This document shows positions 8,906-18,615 of a DNA stretch of 32,555 bases, one piece after another. Under the pieces are notes generated by a model, which searched no databases, was not told the origin of the DNA, and was given only the letters and a program-made list of their open reading frames with translations. A program made the position numbers and the translations under genes. This stretch comes from Candidatus Absconditabacterales bacterium (GTDB taxonomy: Bacteria > Patescibacteriota > Gracilibacteria > Absconditabacterales > Absconditicoccaceae). The stretch's first letter is position 1. The number at the start of each line of letters is the position of its first letter. The DNA lies in assembly GCA_937930555.1 (NCBI GenBank), contig CALHCH010000087.1, positions 1-32,555 of the forward strand, read 5' to 3'.

Positions 8906-10171
8906 CTACTTCCACTTCACCCTCTCCGCCATCAGCTCTTTGAGCTCATCCATACCCTCTCAGGTATGTGCTGATACAGTGATGATAGTAGGTGCGTCAT
9001 ATCCATACTCCTCGCAGTAGCTCTCGAGCCACTGCTTTTTTTGTTCTAGAGTTTGGTGAGATCAGATCACAGCATCACGAGATTCTTCAATCACTTCATT
9101 TCATTTCGTTCATTCAGAATGACGACTTGCTGCATCTCCTTCTTCCTTTTTCCTTATTCCTTGCTCGTCTAGTAAGTCTATCTTATTCAACACATACACC
9201 CTCTCCTGTTCTGCTCATATATCATCTAGTATCTCATCCACTATTCTCACCTTGTCATCCCAGAGAGGATCGTGTGCATCTATAGTATGGAGCAATACAT
9301 CTGCCTCGATACTATCCTCTAGCGTAGATTTGAATGCCTCAATCAGTCCAGGCGGGAGATCACGGATAAATCATATCGTATCGTTGATCAATATTTCAGT
9401 TCATTTGCCTCACTGCATATTGGGTATATACAGCTTACCTACATCAGTCCCGAGCGTCGCAAACAGCTTGTCTTCTACCAACACTCATTTGTTGGTCAGT
9501 GAATTCATCAATGACGATTTGCCTGCATTGGTATATCACACCAAACCTACCGTGGGGAGATATTTTTTTTGTCTTGATTGACGATGCACTTCTCTCACTT
9601 GAGCATATTTTGCGAGCTGTTTTTGGATTTGTTTTTTTCTGAGTCATAGATGTCTGCTCATCGTCTCAGTATTGGTCTCACCAGATCATTTGGATCATGT
9701 ACCAGATCATTGCTTACCCAGCTCCATACTCATATCGTAGATGCGAGGCCCCATATGCTTGATACTCGCCAGCTCTATCTGCAGCCTCGCCTCCGTACTA
9801 TTGGCGTGACGATCAAATATCTTGAGTATCAGATCCACTCTATCCCGAGCCTGCATTGGTTCTGCATAGCCATCGTCTTTGGAGGCATCTTTCAATATCT
9901 CATTGATAGCATATATCTGAGCAGGCTTGAGAATATTGCCAAAAATAAGAATGCGAGCTCATAGCTCCTTCATCACCTGTATGGTTTCTTCGAGTTTGCC
10001 TGAGCCCATATATGTTTTGTAGTCGGGCTTGGCGCGTTGTTGTACCATCTGTACCACACTCAGATCGCCACCATAGGTATGTACCAGCTGATCTAGCTCA
10101 TCCATTCTCTGCTGGATGAGTTCTTTTTGTGCTGGACCTGTGACTACTTCTGCTATTATTACCTTGATCAT
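8906..10171 (-). CDS. hflX: Ribosome-associated GTPase HflX
   Basis: 421 residues, ATG at 10171, TAG at 8906. HflX binds ribosomes and rescues or splits stalled ones. N-terminal HflX domain (TYGGDLSVVQMVQQRAKPDY, YMGSGKLEE, DRVDLILKIFDRHAN), linker GSGTGSKGSGETNTETMSRH with glycines from TGA, then the G domain: GYTNAGKS at 212-219 (G1), NDTIGFIRDLP (G3), NKIDLL (G4). CGG at 9845-9847 precedes DRVDLIL, where an aromatic is usual. After NKIDLL the frame runs through a CATTCTGAATGAACG palindromic repeat and a GGAATAAGGAAAAAGG tract (9080-9170), inserting about 25 unusual residues. Standalone gene with ATATAATG at the start and no SD. Confidence 0.93.
9080..9126. repeat. In-frame ATTCTGAATGA-type repeat in hflX
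   Basis: AGATTCTTCAATCACTTC...CATTCAGAATGACG has the form of short palindromic repeats common between genes in many bacteria. Here it is read in frame (SRHSEGTKGNEV), with TGA codons as Gly, so it would be a disrupting insertion under the standard code. Confidence 0.6.
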
Positions 10172-10196
10172 TATATCTCAAAAAAATAAAGGCCTA

Positions 10197-10332
10197 TGGC
10201 TATTGGCTATAATCCATAAGCTATAGGCAGGCCTGTCATCTCGACCAAAACGAAGAACGGAGTGATGAGTGGAGTGGAGAGATCTCTCGACTACGATTTC
10301 GCTTCGCTCAATCTTCGCTCGAGATGACAAGA
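10197..10332. repeat. Intergenic palindromic repeats upstream of hflX
   Basis: Two repeat units: an imperfect inverted repeat AGGCCTATGGCTAT...ATAAGCTATAGGC...GGCCT (about 10197-10233), then a unit at 10234-10330 bounded by TGTCATCTCGA and its complement TCGAGATGACA. The gap between hflX and the SanA-like gene (10172-10404) holds these plus an AACAACTAACAACTA tract near 10375 and no gene. Confidence 0.65.
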
Positions 10333-10404
10333 GTTGTCATGGTTGATGATTGATATTCATCACTATCTGCCAATCACTAACAACTAACAACTATTCACTA
10401 CCAT

Positions 10405-10992
10405 CTAACCACTAATCATCACCTCCACAAAAGATTTGACTCTGGCGAGTACCTCTCTGGTAGTACCAAAATCTCTCAGTGAGAGTCCATGTGTGTCTAC
10501 TGCATATCATACTGCGTCCATATCACTCGCTCTAGCATACATCATAGATCTCCAGAGGTGGTATCTCTGAGTAAACACAATCACTCTGTCTACCTCAAAC
10601 TCCTCCTTGGCTTTGATCATACTGGCTCGGGTATCGTATCCATTGCCATCTACCCATATATCATCATCAGGCACACCGCTGTCCAACAAATAGTCTGCCA
10701 TAGAAATCGCTTCGAGATGATCATCATTTTTGTCATATCCGCTGACCAAGATTTTGGAGATGATGCCGTCATTGTATGCTCATAAGGCTGCATCCACTCT
10801 CTCCTGCAGTACAGGAGACAGTAGTCCATCGCTGGTCACTGATGCTCACAGCACCAGTCACACATCATAGTCAGCATAGTCTGGCTCCATCACATCTGAC
10901 CAACCAGTGAGCACCACAAACATATTGATAGCGATCAATGATCATATCAACAATACTCCTGCACCAAAAAGTCTTCTAAAAATACGCATCAT
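10405..10992 (-). CDS. SanA-type DUF218 membrane protein
   Basis: 195 residues, ATG at 10992 (a second ATG follows directly), TAG at 10405. One N-terminal membrane segment (about 6-32), then the DUF218 domain: GLVLGASVTSDG, LSPVLQERVDAAL, KILVSGYDKND, DYLLDSGVPDDDI, VIVFTQRYHLWRSMMYA. This matches SanA/YdcF proteins, which affect envelope permeability; in the SanA type the domain faces the periplasmic or outer side. CGA in GYDTWAS falls where SanA proteins carry an aromatic. It starts 12 bp after the stop of the PH-domain gene, so the two are likely one unit. Confidence 0.9.
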
Positions 10993-11004
10993 ACAAAACA
11001 AAAA

Positions 11005-11565
11005 CTAACTACTCAATCACATTACATCACGGATTTTTTGTTCTACGGACTCTACTGCGTCTATAGATGGCATCACGATATCTCATTTTTCTGTGTCTCA
11101 TTCAGCCAAAAAAGTAATCGTCCCAATATCAAAAAAACTCTCAAAAAATCAATGCTTAGCCACTGTCACTGATCTTATCTTGTCTACATGGATTGTTTCT
11201 GTCTCTCTATGTAGTATTCAGGTTTGGTTGTACTTGATGACCTCCTTGGGCGTCACGATCATAAAATCCATCTTATAATCCACATACTCTTTGCTACTAC
11301 GTCTGACGATATACAGCGCAAAAAACAACATACCCAACCAAAATACCCATAATACTATCGACTGATATGGATACTCTAGTCCATACACCAAGGTCAATCA
11401 CAAAGCAAAAATAATGACCAATCGGATATATGGCGCGAGGACTCTTGAGATATAAAATCGTCTAGATTTGTGTACAGAGATGACTTTGGATGCACCAAAA
11501 TTTTGCTGGTACTGATCGACCAATCTTTTTTCCAATCAAGAATCAAAATTTGAAAAAAGTCTCAT
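11005..11565 (-). CDS. PH-domain (DUF304/YdbT-like) membrane protein
   Basis: 186 residues, ATG at 11565, TAG at 11005. Two adjacent membrane segments (about 46-66 and 71-90, separated by a short YPYQS turn), then a bacterial PH-type domain (DYKMDFMIVTPKEVIKYNQTGILHRETETI, then IDVDK-like IHVDKIRSV and FFDIGTITFLAEGD). Such small two-TM plus bPH proteins are common and of uncertain role in the envelope. CGA codons in the first membrane segment (APYIWLVIIFALGL) make better sense as Trp than Arg. It lies 18 bp after the stop of the large 11584 gene and 12 bp before the SanA gene. Confidence 0.8.
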
Positions 11566-11583
11566 AGCTACAAATGGTCAAAT

Positions 11584-13263
11584 CTAATAAACAGGTTTTT
11601 CTAGTATCTCTATTGTATGACTTTTTTTGCATACTTCACGACCATTTGCATCATATCAGATGATAGTATAGGTTCTATCTCATACTTGAGTTCATCTCTG
11701 GCTAGGTTCTATCGTAGTAGCCACATATCACTGAGTATGCTGACTCACCTCAAAACTCGATCCCTCATCATCCTCAATACCCACATGATCCACATCTCGA
11801 TCTGATCACATCAGTATGACATTGTCGTCTTCGTATAGATATTCTACATCCCCTCATAGATAACTATACACTCATATAGTAGCATCTTTGCACACAAATC
11901 AGGATTCTGGTACGTTCTCTATAGATTTTGGTTGGGCCAATGAAGTGATATTGTAGGTCACATGTCTAAATGGATCCTCTACTACCACCTCATCTTCGTA
12001 TAGCCACGCATTGAGGCGATACGATGTACCAAACTCTTGAGTAGGAGGTATGCGTACCTGCTGATCTAGGTGATAGGTGGTTCATTGACGGATTAGTCTT
12101 CGATTGCCAGATCTTTTGACATAGTACTTGTAGCGCAAACCTGGGTAGGTGATACTACGCTTGCTTTGATTGTCCTTGAAGTAATACAAGATGATTTTTT
12201 CATAGCCATTTTCTATTTCTACTTGATCACCATTGACCTGACGCAGAGACATAGTAGTGATGCCACTACGGACATTGTAATGCTGTATCAGTGTCTCAAA
12301 ATTGTTTTGGTCTCACAATGCTGATACTATCTGTATAAACTGCCCTCCTGGATTAAAAAACAATAATGATTGAAATATATTGCCTCGCTTTCGCTGAAAC
12401 AGGGGGAAGTTTTTGTAGATAGTGCCGTGTCCTGGAGAGATCACATTATAATATATTCATTCTTGCGTTTCTCTTTTGTTGTCAAAATACGCTAAATATT
12501 TTTTCTTGGTAGAATAGGTAAGACAAGATGGTATCTGCTCAAAGACATATTCGCGTTGTATCAATACTTTTTGGTCAGCTTCACCACACCCTTTCATCAA
12601 AAAACTTGTAGGTATCCCATCAAAATCATCTTCCTGCCAAGTGATGTTTTTGCCATCTAGAGAAAAATATGGATCTAGATATAGCGTCGTACCATCTATC
12701 TCAATCTCTTCGTAATCTACCGTTATTTTTTTATTTTTTTTGATTTTTTTTCAGTCTTGGAGAGTAGCTACAAACGTATAAGTGTTTTTTCATTGTTGGA
12801 GTGTGGTGTCTTGGAGTCAGATATCTCGAGTCCAGACTCAGGTATCGTTGACGTACTCTCATAGATCAATTGTGATCTTGTCATCCAAAGACTTGTGATC
12901 ATATACTACCTCAAATCATACTACATCGGATGACAACTCGCCCACAAATGTATGTACTGGCGAATACAGGTCAAAAGATGATGCTTCGTCATCAAATCTA
13001 AGTGAGGATGGATCGTCATCGGACGAGGTATTAGATGATCAATTGTTGGATGTATCTCATACAGCATCGGCGGATGTAGACGATCGGTCTGGATATGTAT
13101 CCAATCCAAAAAATCAGGAGACGTATGACGTAGGCGGAAAGAGAGAGTAAAGAGTTTGTTTTTGGGTATCAGAACCCAGCAACATCACAAAAATGTATGC
13201 TCCCAAAGCAAGAGTCCACACTCCCAAAAACACTCCTAAGATTATACGACGTATTTTTTTCAT
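11584..13263 (-). CDS. Large anchored extracytoplasmic protein of unknown function
   Basis: 559 residues, ATG at 13263, TAG at 11584. Residues 5-27 are a signal anchor (RIILGVFLGVWTLALGAYIF). A Ser/Asp-rich spacer (about 55-90) leads to stretches with the alternating pattern of beta-sandwich, Ig-like domains (KNTYTFVATLQDGKKI at about 155-170; a final TYTIIGYDANGREVCK). The middle part contains GGQFIQIVSALGD and RYKYYVKRSG. No enzyme motif or known family was seen. It likely stays on the outer face, attached by the N-terminal helix. About 25 TGA codons are read as Gly; under the standard code no stretch beyond about 60 residues would be left, so the gene is easily missed. Confidence 0.8.
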
Positions 13264-13305
13264 ATCTAGCTTCTTTATATATCACAAATAAAACTACTAT
13301 CACTA

Positions 13306-14409
13306 TTAATTATTAAACTTAAACAACATCACATCACCATCCTGGACGATGTACTCCTTGCCCTCTAGTCTCTGACAACCATTGTCCTTGCTGCCAGACC
13401 ATCACCCGTGAGTCACAAAGTCAGTATAGGTCACTACATCTGCCTTGATAAATCATTTTTCGAAGTCAGTATGTATCACTCCTGCGGCTTGGGGTGCAGT
13501 AGATCATTTGCGGACTGTCCGTGCTCTGGTCTCCTTCTCACCAGTAGTAAAATAATACATCAACCCAACCGTATCAAAAGCGAGCGCAATCAGATCATCA
13601 AGTGTCGGGAGTACTGCACTCTCATCTCATCATTTCAGATCATCCATAAACAATTCTTTTTCTTCCTCGTCCAATTCTATCAATTCAGATTCAAACTTTG
13701 CGCTCACGATCGCTACTTTTTTGTGTAGTTTTTGTTCGTATTGTTGCTGGAGTGCATCGCCTTGTATCAGATCTGTCTCAGTCACATTGAGTGCATACAC
13801 AAATGGTTTGAATGTCAGGAAATTGTATGGTTTGAGCAATTCTAGCTCTGCTTCACTCAGGTCTGGGAGGATGTCTATGGCGAGCTTTTCTTGCTCTAGC
13901 GTAGACATGATCTTGTCTAGCACACCTACCAGTTTGGTGACCTCAGGATCGTTGGATTTGAGTTTGCGTTGAAGTCCTGCCTGGATGTTTTCTATGGATT
14001 GGATATCAGCTAGGATGAGCTCGGTATTGATGATCTCGATATCACGCAGTGGGTCTGGTCACCCCTCCACATGCACCACATCATCATCTGCAAATAAACG
14101 TACCACCTGCACGATCGCATCCACTTCCCTGATATGTGCCAAAAACTTGTTTCACAATCATTCTCATTCGCTAGCGCCCTTTACTAGTCCAGCAATATCC
14201 ACAAAATCAATCGCCGCATAGATCTTCTTCTGCGTATTGGATATCTCTGCCAGCTTGTCCACTCTCTCATCCTTGACCTCTACCACGCCCACATTGGGCT
14301 CTATAGTACAAAACGGAAAATTCGCAGCATCTGCAGCGTAATTTTTGGTCAATGCATTAAACAGAGTTGACTTACCTACATTGGGCAGTCACACGATTCA
14401 TATCTTCAT
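13306..14409 (-). CDS. ychF: YchF/Ola1-type ATPase/GTPase
   Basis: 367 residues, ATG at 14409, TAA at 13306. P-loop [12 protein letters not shown] at 4-15, with Gly4 and Gly7 both TGA (14398-14400 and 14389-14391), then [26 protein letters not shown], the YchF-specific N(x)nE region with NVTETDLI, and the C-terminal TGS domain ([49 protein letters not shown]). The Trp of RAWTV, invariant in the family, is CGG (13519-13521). YchF is a universal Obg-family P-loop ATPase that binds the ribosome. It is monocistronic in appearance. Confidence 0.96.
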
Positions 14410-14483
14410 ATATAGCTAGCAATCTAAATGACTGAAGTATACAAAAAGAGTAACAAAAAAATAGTTGAAATCGTTGGGAGTTG

Positions 14484-15038
14484 CTAGATTGCGATAGTTT
14501 TATACTCAGGATAATCACCCTCTATCAATATTTTCCTCAAGTCTCTTTTCGCTTTGGTGAGCTCTGATCTAGAAGTTGAGATAGCTATTCCCAATTTGTG
14601 ACTTATCTCTTTGTGACTCAATTGATCTACGGTATTCATCTGAAATACCCTGCGTCTAGATGGAGTCAGATCTGACGTTTTTTGAAGAATTTCCTGAGCA
14701 TAGATACTGCTATCAGATATGTTACTTCATTTTAGATTATCAAGAATATCTGGAGACTCTCAACCTATTATTCTTCTATTATAGAACCTAAGCATATCAT
14801 AATATTTATGCAACATAATTTTTGCAATTCGAGTTCTTGGGCTGGAGTTACCATCATACATATGGAGTTTATTTAGGACTCTCTCAGCAGTCTCCTGTAT
14901 CAGATCATCTGCATCAAACATAAAACAATTTTTAGTCAAAGTAGTTGCATAGTATTTCAACGTAAAAATAGTCTCGCAAGCTTCTTTTTGTGAGAGAGAT
15001 ACAGTGTTGTCAATATTCAAAACAGAAGATTCTTCCAT
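14484..15038 (-). CDS. Sigma-70 family (ECF-like) RNA polymerase sigma factor
   Basis: 184 residues, ATG at 15038, TAG at 14484. Region 2 is seen as FDADDLIQETAERVLNKL and the following TRIAKIMLHKYYDMLR; region 4 as TPSRRRVFQMNTVDQLSHKE and ISHKLGIAISTSRSELTKA, a helix-turn-helix. Lack of regions 1 and 3 points to an ECF-type factor that would redirect RNA polymerase to a small gene set. No anti-sigma gene lies beside it. The promoter at 15045-15072 has its predicted start at the ATG itself. Confidence 0.88.
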
Positions 15039-15044
15039 ACAAAT

Positions 15045-15072
15045 ATGATATGTTTTTATGCATTCATGTCAA
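15045..15072 (-). promoter_or_regulatory. Promoter of sigma factor gene, predicted leaderless
   Basis: On the minus strand: TTGACA (15067-15072), 16-bp spacer, TATCAT (15045-15050). The ATG begins 7 nt after the -10 box, so transcription should start at the start codon. This is the best -35/-10 pair in the window. The rest of the 15039-15269 gap shows no gene. Confidence 0.7.
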
Positions 15073-15269
15073 ATAAAACTTAATTCAATAGACATACAAA
15101 CATCATATCTCATCACTCTAGTGACTTGACACTATCCATACATATAAAATTGAAGAAATATTCAGCAACATTTCCGTGATTGGTATTGTATATATGGTCG
15201 CAATATGATATATGCAATGGTTCACATCTTAGTGACATAAGTAGTATAAAATCCTATATAGTAAAAAAT

Positions 15270-15647
15270 TTATTTATATGGTTCGGCAACAATCTGATAT
15301 TCATCTTCATATACAATATATCCTGGAGTATCAGTCATCACTACCTCTACATATATATCATACTCCTCGTATATCCTTTGCAGTTCACACATATACGATA
15401 TATGCTCTGTCGCAGTGTCTTTATATCGAGATATTCACTTGGTAGCATATGAAGTAGTTTTTTTGCGAGAAAAAGTATCTGGCTTATCTAGATTTTCATC
15501 AAATCGTTTTAGTATTGTCCTAAGATATTCCGCATCATACTCTGGTATAGCACTATCACGAAGCTCATACGCCAGCTGAAAAATACCAAAAGGCTTAGTG
15601 CTTCATTCATGATCTATCTGAGAGGTTTGAAAGCGGATATACATCAT
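15270..15647 (-). CDS. Hypothetical protein, 125 residues
   Basis: ATG at 15647 (tandem ATG ATG), TAA at 15270. It starts YIRFQTSQIDHEGSTKPFGI and holds the helical stretches AIPEYDAEYLRTILKRFDEN and HISYMCELQRIYEEYDI, then YVEVVMTDTPGYIVYEDEYQ. Looks like a soluble, mixed alpha/beta protein. Two TGA codons are read as Gly. No family recognised. It is the last gene before the left copy of the 68-bp direct repeat, so it lies just outside the proposed island. Confidence 0.65.
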
Positions 15648-15690
15648 AAGTATGATATATATCACGTAGATATAAACAATCAGATAAAAC

Positions 15691-15758
15691 AAAAAAACTC
15701 CCTCTCAGGAGCTTCTTACATTCTATTATCCTCAAAATCTTATACTCTTAATTTGGGC
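15691..15758. repeat. Left copy of 68-bp imperfect direct repeat (attachment-site candidate)
   Basis: Matches 28662-28729 at 63 of 68 positions by eye. It contains a weak terminator hairpin with a T tract (minus strand) and ends in GCCC, the same 3' bases as tRNA-Lys. Similarity ends exactly at this GCCC. Confidence 0.75.
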
Positions 15759-15889
15759 TAGAGAGATTGACCTACGAACACAGTTCATAAGCCGATATAA
15801 CGAGAACTTCTTCCATCTAAGTCTGCTTTCGAGAAAAGTTAAAGCAATGAATATATAGATCATTGCTTCATCCGTAGAATCAACAACCC
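15691..15889 (-). ncRNA. Candidate structured non-coding RNA with own promoter and terminator
   Basis: A minus-strand TATAAT (15891-15896) lies just before GGGTTGTTGATTCTACGG. The 5' part pairs with the 3' part: CTACG with CGTAG, GATT with AATC, and GGG with CCC near AGCCC (about 15755-15758), so the RNA would be closed by a long terminal stem. Inside is a perfect AAGCAATGA/TCATTGCTT hairpin (about 15843-15875) and a GTTC...GAAC hairpin. Transcription would end at the CTCC/GGAG hairpin plus T run at 15691-15712. No ORF was found. It is not recognisably a tRNA, tmRNA, SRP RNA or 6S RNA. Primary sequence only; the fold is by eye. Confidence 0.5.
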
Positions 15890-15898
15890 TATTATACA

Positions 15899-15923
15899 AA
15901 ACAGTCATAGATAAAAACTGTTT
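15899..15923. promoter_or_regulatory. Inverted repeat upstream of ncRNA -10 box, possible operator
   Basis: Perfect 7-bp arms AAACAGT and ACTGTTT separated by 11 bp, lying just upstream of the TATAAT at 15891-15896, that is across the expected -35 region. A repressor or activator could bind here. Confidence 0.45.
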
Positions 15924-15990
15924 CTCAACTTCTCATATTCTCAATAATAAAAAAAATAAATAACATATTTTTTTATTATTATATAGTTGT

Positions 15991-16182
15991 ATGAGAAAGA
16001 TTAATATCAGTAGATACACAGTAGTTGATGGTGTTCGTTTATTTATAGATAAAGACTACCCTTGAGAAGCTAACGTCTGAGAGGTGCTTGCAAAATTTGT
16101 AGATCTTATGCTGGAACATGAAGAATCTATTGGAATAGATACATCACAATATCCTACTATTGATATCAATGAAATATTATAA
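15991..16182 (+). CDS. Small protein of unknown function, 63 residues
   Basis: ATG at 15991, TAA at 16180-16182, two internal TGA codons read as Gly. Sequence begins MRKINISRYTVVDGVRLFI and has an acidic helix LAKFVDLMLEHEESIGI. A TATATA box at 15980-15985 lies 5 nt before the ATG, so the transcript may be leaderless. The last 6 nt overlap the 3' end of the opposing 62-residue gene. Size and acidic character would suit an antitoxin or a regulator, but no family was recognised. Confidence 0.55.
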
Positions 16183-16365
16183 TTCACTATTATCATCATC
16201 TTCTTTAGATGATCCATACTTTTCTTCCAGATACTTTTTTCAATAAGGACTATTTTTGAATAGGTTCAAATACTTAGCTATTGCTGTCACTAGATACTCA
16301 TCGTCTGAAACTGAGTATTCAATATCAGATGGTACTAATTCTCGTCATGTGATCTTATCTACCAT
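16177..16365 (-). CDS. Small protein of unknown function, last gene of defence operon
   Basis: 62 residues, ATG at 16365, TAA at 16177. Contains SDIEYSVSDDEYLVTAIAKY and GKKYLEEKYGSSKEDDDNSEL, an acidic C-terminus. Starts 21 bp after the HEPN-like gene stop, in line with the tight spacing of the operon. No known family. Confidence 0.6.
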
Positions 16366-16386
16366 ATCATAAAGAAAATAAAATAT

Positions 16387-17094
16387 TTAATTTGATGTGC
16401 CAATAATTCCATTCTTTTTCATCTCCTCAATTCTTTGAGTAGTTGTCTGTGCTTTAGAAAATAATTCATCTCTATCCTTACTTCTGTTTTCAGCGAGCAA
16501 TCTTGCTTCAACTTTTTTATACTTTTCTTCCACTATTCAGTTCACTAAATCACATAGAGCTATCATCCTTTTGAAATCCTCAACTCATCTTCATCAAACA
16601 GATTTTGTTCAGCAACAGAACAATCAAGTAATCTCTTTGGCGCTCTCCTCTATTTCTTCTGGAACAAACACAATCATACTTTGTGTAAGCTCTTCTCAAT
16701 TCTTTCATGCATGGGCAACAAATTCATTTCTCAAATGGATAACATGTGCATGAAAATCTTTAGGTCATTTTTCGAGATGATTCAAATCACTAGTATCAAG
16801 CTTAATTCATCTTCATCATTTTGCGGATGCAAATAATTTTCAGTACAATATAATTGAATGCTCCCATAAGATATCAATAAACTCTCAATCTGGATTCTTT
16901 AATAACTCAGTAGCTATCTCCTTAATCCTAGTAATATCACTTTGCATAGAATAATATCCTCTGCACTGCTTTGATATTGGACAATCAACTACCAATCGAG
17001 GAGCCTCAATTCAATCATTAAAATCGATATAAGGGATAACGATATCTCATGCTCACATCTGAGTTCTTGCAGAGCCTCATACATTTATTTTCAT
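16387..17094 (-). CDS. HEPN-like protein of unknown function
   Basis: 235 residues, ATG at 17094, TAA at 16387. A mostly helical protein with HVIHLRNEFVAHAGKN at 117-132; R122-x5-H128 has the Rx4-6H form of HEPN domains, many of which are RNases in toxin or defence systems. The C-terminal 60 residues form a charged helix (EEKYKKVEARLLAENRSKD). HEPN assignment rests on this one motif, so it is a suggestion only. It follows the AAA ATPase by 19 bp and probably works with it. Confidence 0.65.
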
Positions 17095-17113
17095 AATTAG
17101 TTTAATTAAAGGA

Positions 17114-18436
17114 TTAAATTAGACTAAGCATAATATCAATTGAGTCTTTTAACATTTGTTTAGTATAAGATCTTCCCAACTCATCAGGATGATGTATGTT
17201 ATTTCTAATGAATACTGGAAGCTTCTCAGTAACTGTGTCTCATATATTTTTTCATCAAAATGCTTTTGTAACTGTAAACGTAATATCTGGTATATACGAT
17301 AATGAAGAAAACAGATTATTTCCTAATCAACTAGGTCAATCTTCATTATGCTTTATTAGTAATGCTGTAAATAGTTCAATATGCAGAAGCTCATCAAATA
17401 TATCGTAAGCGATATAATTTATTAAATTATGGCTAGGGCTGTTTATACTATTGGGATAGTATCAAAGCACTTCTCATTTTTCATCTCAAGAACAAAATCT
17501 ATCTACCTTAACGCAAACACTTTTTCAATCTTCTAATCATTGTAATATATACGGAGAGTGAGTAGCAATAAAAAACTGAACATCCAATCAATCAAATATA
17601 TCCAATAAAAATTGGGTATACCTAGTCTGCCAAATGGGATGTAAACTCGTTTCCGGCTCATCAATAAACACCATGGCTCAATCCATTTTTCCTAAATTGA
17701 TCAACAGTTCTCAGACTCTAAACAGAATCTGTTTCTCTCAAGTACTAAAATCACTTATTGAAACTTCGTTTCAATTTATGTCTTTGAAAAGAATTTTATG
17801 CTTTCCTCATTCTGGTCTTATTGCTTCAAAGGTCTTTGAAGATTCGTACATTTTTTTAAATGCATCTTTGAATCTATCAAACTTAATTTCTCATGTAAAT
17901 TGATTTCCAGGTTTTCATGGATTCTCTTGCATCCATTTAGACCTCATCTTGGCGTCTTGTGTATCTAAATCAATTAGTAGTTGAGGAATAACCTTTGATA
18001 AATCTTTAGACATTTTTTTTGGAATCTCGTCTCCATCTGTAACTGATGCTGTAACAGAAGATATATCTGGAACGTCAAATGTAACGTCCAAACTAGAATA
18101 CACTGCTTTTACAATTTCTTGTTTCCCATGAGATGAACTAGTTGAATGATTCTTCTTTGATGATATCAATGTCATTAAGTTATTTGTTCATGTCGGTCAT
18201 TCTGAATCTAATAACTTAACATCAACTTCAATTTTAAATTTATCTACTTTTTTATATGCAGTTTGAGACGTCAATCAAAAAAATATAGACTCTAACAAAT
18301 GAGTTTTTCAGGCTCAATTATTTCAAACGACAAAAAATATCTTTGGAACATCCTCAATAGTTGGATCAAAAAAAGTTACCGTACTATCATTGGGAAAAAC
18401 TGGATGTTCTTTGAAAATTATTTTTGAAACTTTCAT
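17114..18436 (-). CDS. AAA/ABC-type ATPase (AAA_21, OLD-like) of defence operon
   Basis: 440 residues, ATG at 18436, TAA at 17114. Walker A GNNGAGKT at 38-45 with all three glycines TGA (18323-18325, 18314-18316, 18308-18310). Signature FSTGEKQILF, Walker B MVFIDEPETSLHP, and IATHSPYIL with the switch His. The C-terminus (RNNIHHPDELG...YTKQMLKDSIDIML) is shared by AAA_21-type ATPases beside restriction and abortive-infection genes. ATP use by SMC/RecF-like head domains is expected; a partner effector is likely one of the adjacent HEPN-like proteins (inference). 22 bp after the 51-residue gene. Confidence 0.88.
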
Positions 18437-18458
18437 GACGACTTAAAAATAAAACGTT

Positions 18459-18614
18459 CTATTCTGACTCCTTAACTACATCAGTCTCTCTAATCTGATA
18501 ATCGACTAATGCACTAGCCATTTTCCTCATTTGAATAAGTTGAAGCTCAAGTTCCTCATCAGGCATTTCATCATATTTAGGTCATAAGATTTCTCTCATT
18601 TCAGCAACGTCCAT
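18459..18614 (-). CDS. Small helical protein, 51 residues
   Basis: ATG at 18614, TAG at 18459. Starts MDVAEMREILGPKYDEMPDEE and continues in an amphipathic helix (LELQLIQMRKMASALVDYQI). The ATG comes one base after the TAA of the fusion gene (TAA T ATG), so the two are translationally coupled. Role unknown; a small subunit or inhibitor of the fusion protein is possible. Confidence 0.65.
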
Positions 18615-18615
18615 A

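Noticed and set aside
15180-15452. 90-residue plus-strand frame with hydrophobic stretches
   Set aside because: Overlaps the better supported 125-residue minus-strand gene and has no promoter of its own; Ile/Tyr-rich composition is typical of AT-rich antisense.
15759-15889. Truncated tmRNA or tRNA remnant
   Set aside because: The 5' GGG/3' CCC ends and GATTCTACGG recall tmRNA, but there is no T arm, no tag frame and too little length. Kept only as an unassigned structured RNA.
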